A DNA stretch of 64,000 bases from ZC4RG42 sp036676355 (GTDB taxonomy: Bacteria > Pseudomonadota > Gammaproteobacteria > Burkholderiales > SG8-39), in NCBI GenBank assembly GCA_036676355.1, contig JAKFDA010000072.1, positions 96,135 through 160,134 on the forward strand. The letters are read 5' to 3'. Below are positions 61,520 to 64,000 of this stretch, one piece after another (positions within the stretch are counted from its first letter, which is position 1; every line of letters starts with the position of its first letter). A program made the position numbers and the translations under genes. The notes below the pieces were generated by a model. That model had not been told where the DNA came from, made no database searches, and saw nothing but the letters and a program-made list of their open reading frames with translations.

Positions 61520-62472
61520 TGAAGACCATGCAGCATTGGACGCCGGTCAGCGTCAGGCTGTCCTATCGGCTCGGTGAGATCGGCTTGTTCCACAAGAACT
61601 TCTCCGGACTCGCCAATCGCGAGCATTTCAGCAAGGTGGAACCGCGTGCCGGCGTACCCAATCTGGAAAATTGTTTGGATGCTGCGCCGTCGTTCGTCTA
61701 TTTCCCGACCTACCCCGTCCGCAGCGCACCGCCTCCAATCGTGATTCACGATGGCTGGATCGTGTACACGCCCTATACGTTCAAGAACTACTACATCGAC
61801 TTCGAGCGCCTGGGCAGCTTCGATAATTATCTGCATTCGGCATTTTCATCCAAGTCGCGCTCCACGCTGCAACGCAAGGTTCGCAAGTTCGCCGAGGCGG
61901 ATGGCGGCCAGGTGCATTGGCGGCAGTTCAGTCGCCCCGCCGAGATCGACGAATTTTTTGCGCAGGCCCACGCTATTTCCGCGCGGACCTATCAGGAGCG
62001 GCTGCTGGATTCCGGTTTACCCACGTCGGCGGAGTACATCGCCCAGGCGAAAGAGATGGCCGAAGCCGGTCGCGCACTCTGCTACATCCTCTATTTGCGA
62101 GGTGAACCTGTAGCGTATCTCTTGTGTTTTTGCCACGACGGCATCGCGAGTTACGACTATCTCGGCTACGACCCCGCTGCACAGGCCCTTTCACCGGGCA
62201 CCGTGCTGCACTACTTCGTGCTGCAGTCGCTATTCGAGAATAAAGCCGTGCGTATTTTTGATTTCACCGAGGGCGAAGGAACGCACAAGGTGTTCTTCGG
62301 TTCCGATCATAGGCTGTGCGCCAAGACCTACTTTCTGCGGCGTACTGTGCGCAACCTGCTGCTCGTGCGCGCGCATTACGGGCTGAATCGCGGCGTGGAG
62401 TCGATCGGTCGGATGCTGGATCGCTTCGGCCTGAAGAGCGCGGCCAAGCGCTTCATCCGCAAGATGAGTTGA
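61516..62472 (+). CDS. FemAB/CelD-like GNAT acyltransferase (1)
   Basis: A 318-residue protein of the FemAB/BioF2-like acetyltransferase type. SKSRSTLQRKVRKFAEADGG and LPTSAEYIAQAKEMAEAGRALCYILYLRGEPVAYLLCF cover the fold's first half, and FDFTEGEGTHKVFFGSDHRLCAKT its acyl-CoA site region. It probably acylates a sugar amine or hydroxyl in the cytoplasm. The start overlaps the deacetylase stop by 4 bp; 3 bp separate it from the next gene. Confidence 0.8.
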   Translation: MMKTMQHWTPVSVRLSYRLGEIGLFHKNFSGLANREHFSKVEPRAGVPNLENCLDAAPSFVYFPTYPVRSAPPPIVIHDGWIVYTPYTFKNYYIDFERLGSFDNYLHSAFSSKSRSTLQRKVRKFAEADGGQVHWRQFSRPAEIDEFFAQAHAISARTYQERLLDSGLPTSAEYIAQAKEMAEAGRALCYILYLRGEPVAYLLCFCHDGIASYDYLGYDPAAQALSPGTVLHYFVLQSLFENKAVRIFDFTEGEGTHKVFFGSDHRLCAKTYFLRRTVRNLLLVRAHYGLNRGVESIGRMLDRFGLKSAAKRFIRKMS

Positions 62473-62475
62473 GTA

Positions 62476-63585
62476 ATGCCAGCCGCCGTCCTATTGCATC
62501 ACACCGCGTCCGAGATCAGGGAACTCGATCTCCATCACGCCGCGGCGTTTCTTGACGCGACACCGGTCGATGCGCCTTACGGATTCGCCACGGCACATTG
62601 GTTGCGCGCCTGGGAAAGCGCCTTTCTGCGAGGCGGTGATTGGCGCGGCCCCGTCCGTGTATATGCGAAACCGGGGGCGCAAGGTTGCGCTGGATTCGTC
62701 GCGCTCGCCGATCAGCGCATCAAGGGCATGCCCGTCAAGGCGCTGGCGGGCTACTACTGGCCGTTCCGTTCGGTGTGCGTGAGCGCCGCTGAACGTGATG
62801 GCTTTGCGCAAAGTCTCGCACGACATTTCACCCAATGCGCACCTGCAACCGTGCTGCGCTTCGGCCCGATCCTCGATCGGGATGCGGGCGTGCGCGCGGT
62901 GCTGCGCGCCTTGCACGAAGCAGGTTGGCAGATGTTGCGCAAGCAGGCCGGCGATGTGTTCACGCAACAACTTAGCACTGTCGAAGCGCTGCACAGTGAC
63001 ATGACTGCATCGTTACGGAAAAGCATCAGACAGCGCCGTCGCAAAGCGGCGAGCGAGGCAGGCGAAATCACATACGAACGCTACCCATTGACAGGCGATT
63101 GCGGTGAGTTGCTTGATGAACTGGCGATGGTGGCGCACGCGTCCTGGCAAGGTGCCACGGGCGGTGCCGCGAAATTTCTCGGCGCGGCCGAAAAACCTTT
63201 CTGGCAGGCCATAGCCGAAGCAGGCCCGCGCGACGCGAAGCCGGTCGTCTGGGTGGCGCGCTGCGATCGGCGCGCCATCGCTTTCCAGGCACAGATCGAA
63301 ACGCCGGGGGTCATTTACAAGATCGGTCGTGGCCACGACCCGGCATGGAAGGCATACAGTCCCGGCTCGCTGCTTACCTACGCGGTCTTGACTTGGGCGT
63401 GTGACCAGGGTGGGGCGTTGATCGACTGGGGGCGCGGCGATTCGGGTTACAAGTCGACCTGGGGCGCCATTGATGCAGGAAAACTGCATGAGGTTTTGAC
63501 GTTTAGCCCTGGACTGCCGGGGCGCGCTGCGCTTGCACTGGCACAGCGTGCGCTGGCTGGTTGGGCGGTGGCGGATGATTTCTGA
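62476..63585 (+). CDS. FemAB/CelD-like GNAT acyltransferase (2)
   Basis: A 369-residue protein of the same broad fold. SLRKSIRQRRRKAASEAG and WVARCDRRAIAFQAQIETPGVIYKIGRGHDPAWKAYSPGSLLTYAVLTWACDQGG (first 20: WVARCDRRAIAFQAQIETPG) are the acyltransferase core; LIDWGRGDSGYKSTWG is the C-terminal part seen in cellulose-locus CelD/BcsL-like proteins. It follows the first by 3 bp and overlaps the next frame by 11 bp, so several related acyltransferases are stacked. Confidence 0.78.
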   Translation: MPAAVLLHHTASEIRELDLHHAAAFLDATPVDAPYGFATAHWLRAWESAFLRGGDWRGPVRVYAKPGAQGCAGFVALADQRIKGMPVKALAGYYWPFRSVCVSAAERDGFAQSLARHFTQCAPATVLRFGPILDRDAGVRAVLRALHEAGWQMLRKQAGDVFTQQLSTVEALHSDMTASLRKSIRQRRRKAASEAGEITYERYPLTGDCGELLDELAMVAHASWQGATGGAAKFLGAAEKPFWQAIAEAGPRDAKPVVWVARCDRRAIAFQAQIETPGVIYKIGRGHDPAWKAYSPGSLLTYAVLTWACDQGGALIDWGRGDSGYKSTWGAIDAGKLHEVLTFSPGLPGRAALALAQRALAGWAVADDF

Positions 63586-64000
63586 ATTGTCGCAACGCTG
63601 GCAGGTTGCGCGTGCCGAGGGCGGACTCACGGCGAGCGCGTACTGGCTGATGAGCCGGGTGCTGCGCATCTACACGTACAAGTTTTACGCCATCAAGCTC
63701 GATGCGCGTTGTGCCGCGGCAACCGTTTCATTGCCCGACGGCTATGCGCTCATATGTATCGGCAGCTCGAGTGCAATGGCAGCTTGCGATGAACGTGTGC
63801 TGGCTACACTCGATCGACACAACGGTACCGCCGTGGCCGACGTGATCGCTCGCGGCGGGCGAGTGTACGCAATCGCACGCGGCGCCGAAGTCGTAACGCA
63901 GCAGAGGGTGGAATTTAAAGCCGCCAAAGTGGGCTCGCCATACCCGATGGAACTGCGCTTCGGCGAACGCGACGCCTTCTTCAGCTATCTGCATACCCAG
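63575..64000 (+). CDS. Possible GNAT-like protein, 3'-truncated by the window
   Basis: An ATG at 63575, inside the end of the preceding gene (11-bp overlap), opens a frame that stays open to the right edge: 142 residues are visible. LPDGYALICIGSSSAMAACDERVL and DVIARGGRVYAIARGAEVVTQQRVEF look like a GNAT-type fold with an acidic surface, but the match is weak. The tight overlap with the acyltransferase before it supports real translation. The product is otherwise unknown. Confidence 0.6.
   Translation, partial: MISELSQRWQVARAEGGLTASAYWLMSRVLRIYTYKFYAIKLDARCAAATVSLPDGYALICIGSSSAMAACDERVLATLDRHNGTAVADVIARGGRVYAIARGAEVVTQQRVEFKAAKVGSPYPMELRFGERDAFFSYLHTQ

Noticed and set aside
1..64000. Exosortase (xrtA/epsH) gene itself
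   Set aside because: No protein in the window has the expected eight-helix membrane core with the Cys/Arg/His exosortase motifs; it probably lies left of base 1.
1..64000. tRNA, rRNA, insertion sequence or phage genes
   Set aside because: No cloverleaf-like segments, ribosomal stretches, transposase or integrase motifs were found on either strand by reading.

Overview
The window reads as a high-GC Gram-negative chromosome, most likely a betaproteobacterium. Its genes are tightly packed, often with ATGA overlaps. Several families are the accessory families of the exosortase A (XrtA/EpsH) PEP-CTERM system: stp1/stp2-type sugar transferases, amidotransferase 1, the O-antigen-ligase-like protein, hydrolases 1 and 2, the acyl-CoA ligase and the PLP decarboxylase. 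The exosortase gene itself is not in the window. No rRNA, tRNA, CRISPR array, transposase or phage gene was seen.

Region 1 (1-14153, plus strand) is an exopolysaccharide operon cut off at its left edge. It holds four glycosyltransferases, two complete class II asparagine-synthase-type amidotransferases, a PaaK-like adenylating enzyme, an AlgD-like GDP-mannose dehydrogenase, a transglutaminase-like membrane protein, a polysaccharide deacetylase and a Wzy/ligase-like membrane protein. Region 2 (14154-30395) is ordinary chromosome with many small genes: DUF421, DUF1059, SRPBCC, zinc alcohol dehydrogenase, a tandem pair of small lipoproteins, a bifunctional PBP, a Liv-type binding protein, one PEP-CTERM-like surface protein, and a minus-strand run of small DUF and membrane proteins.

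Region 3 (28878-35046, minus strand) looks like a separate synthase-dependent exopolysaccharide locus. It has a processive family-2 glycosyltransferase with DDGS, DID, GDD and QxxRW motifs, an HlyD/Alg44-like periplasmic subunit without PilZ, a secreted glycoside-hydrolase-like protein, and a TackOD1-type zinc-ribbon protein with a degenerate GGDEF domain.

Region 4 (35432-64000) is two divergent polysaccharide operons leaving a 443-bp control region. The minus operon encodes an acyl carrier protein, XrtA hydrolases 2 and 1, a GNAT enzyme, a GT4, a Wzx-like flippase, three GT2s, an FkbM methyltransferase, a TPR protein and a nucleophile-less asparagine-synthase homologue. The plus operon encodes an acyl-CoA ligase, a PLP decarboxylase, a beta-helix protein, a second nucleophile-less asparagine-synthase homologue, two paralogous GT39-like membrane proteins around a DPM1-like GT2, two methyltransferases, a UPF0104 protein, a deacetylase and FemAB/GNAT-like enzymes. 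I infer that ligase, carrier protein and decarboxylase make a carrier-bound amine or acyl group that decorates the polymer. That reading is a hypothesis and rests on the gene families and their adjacency.
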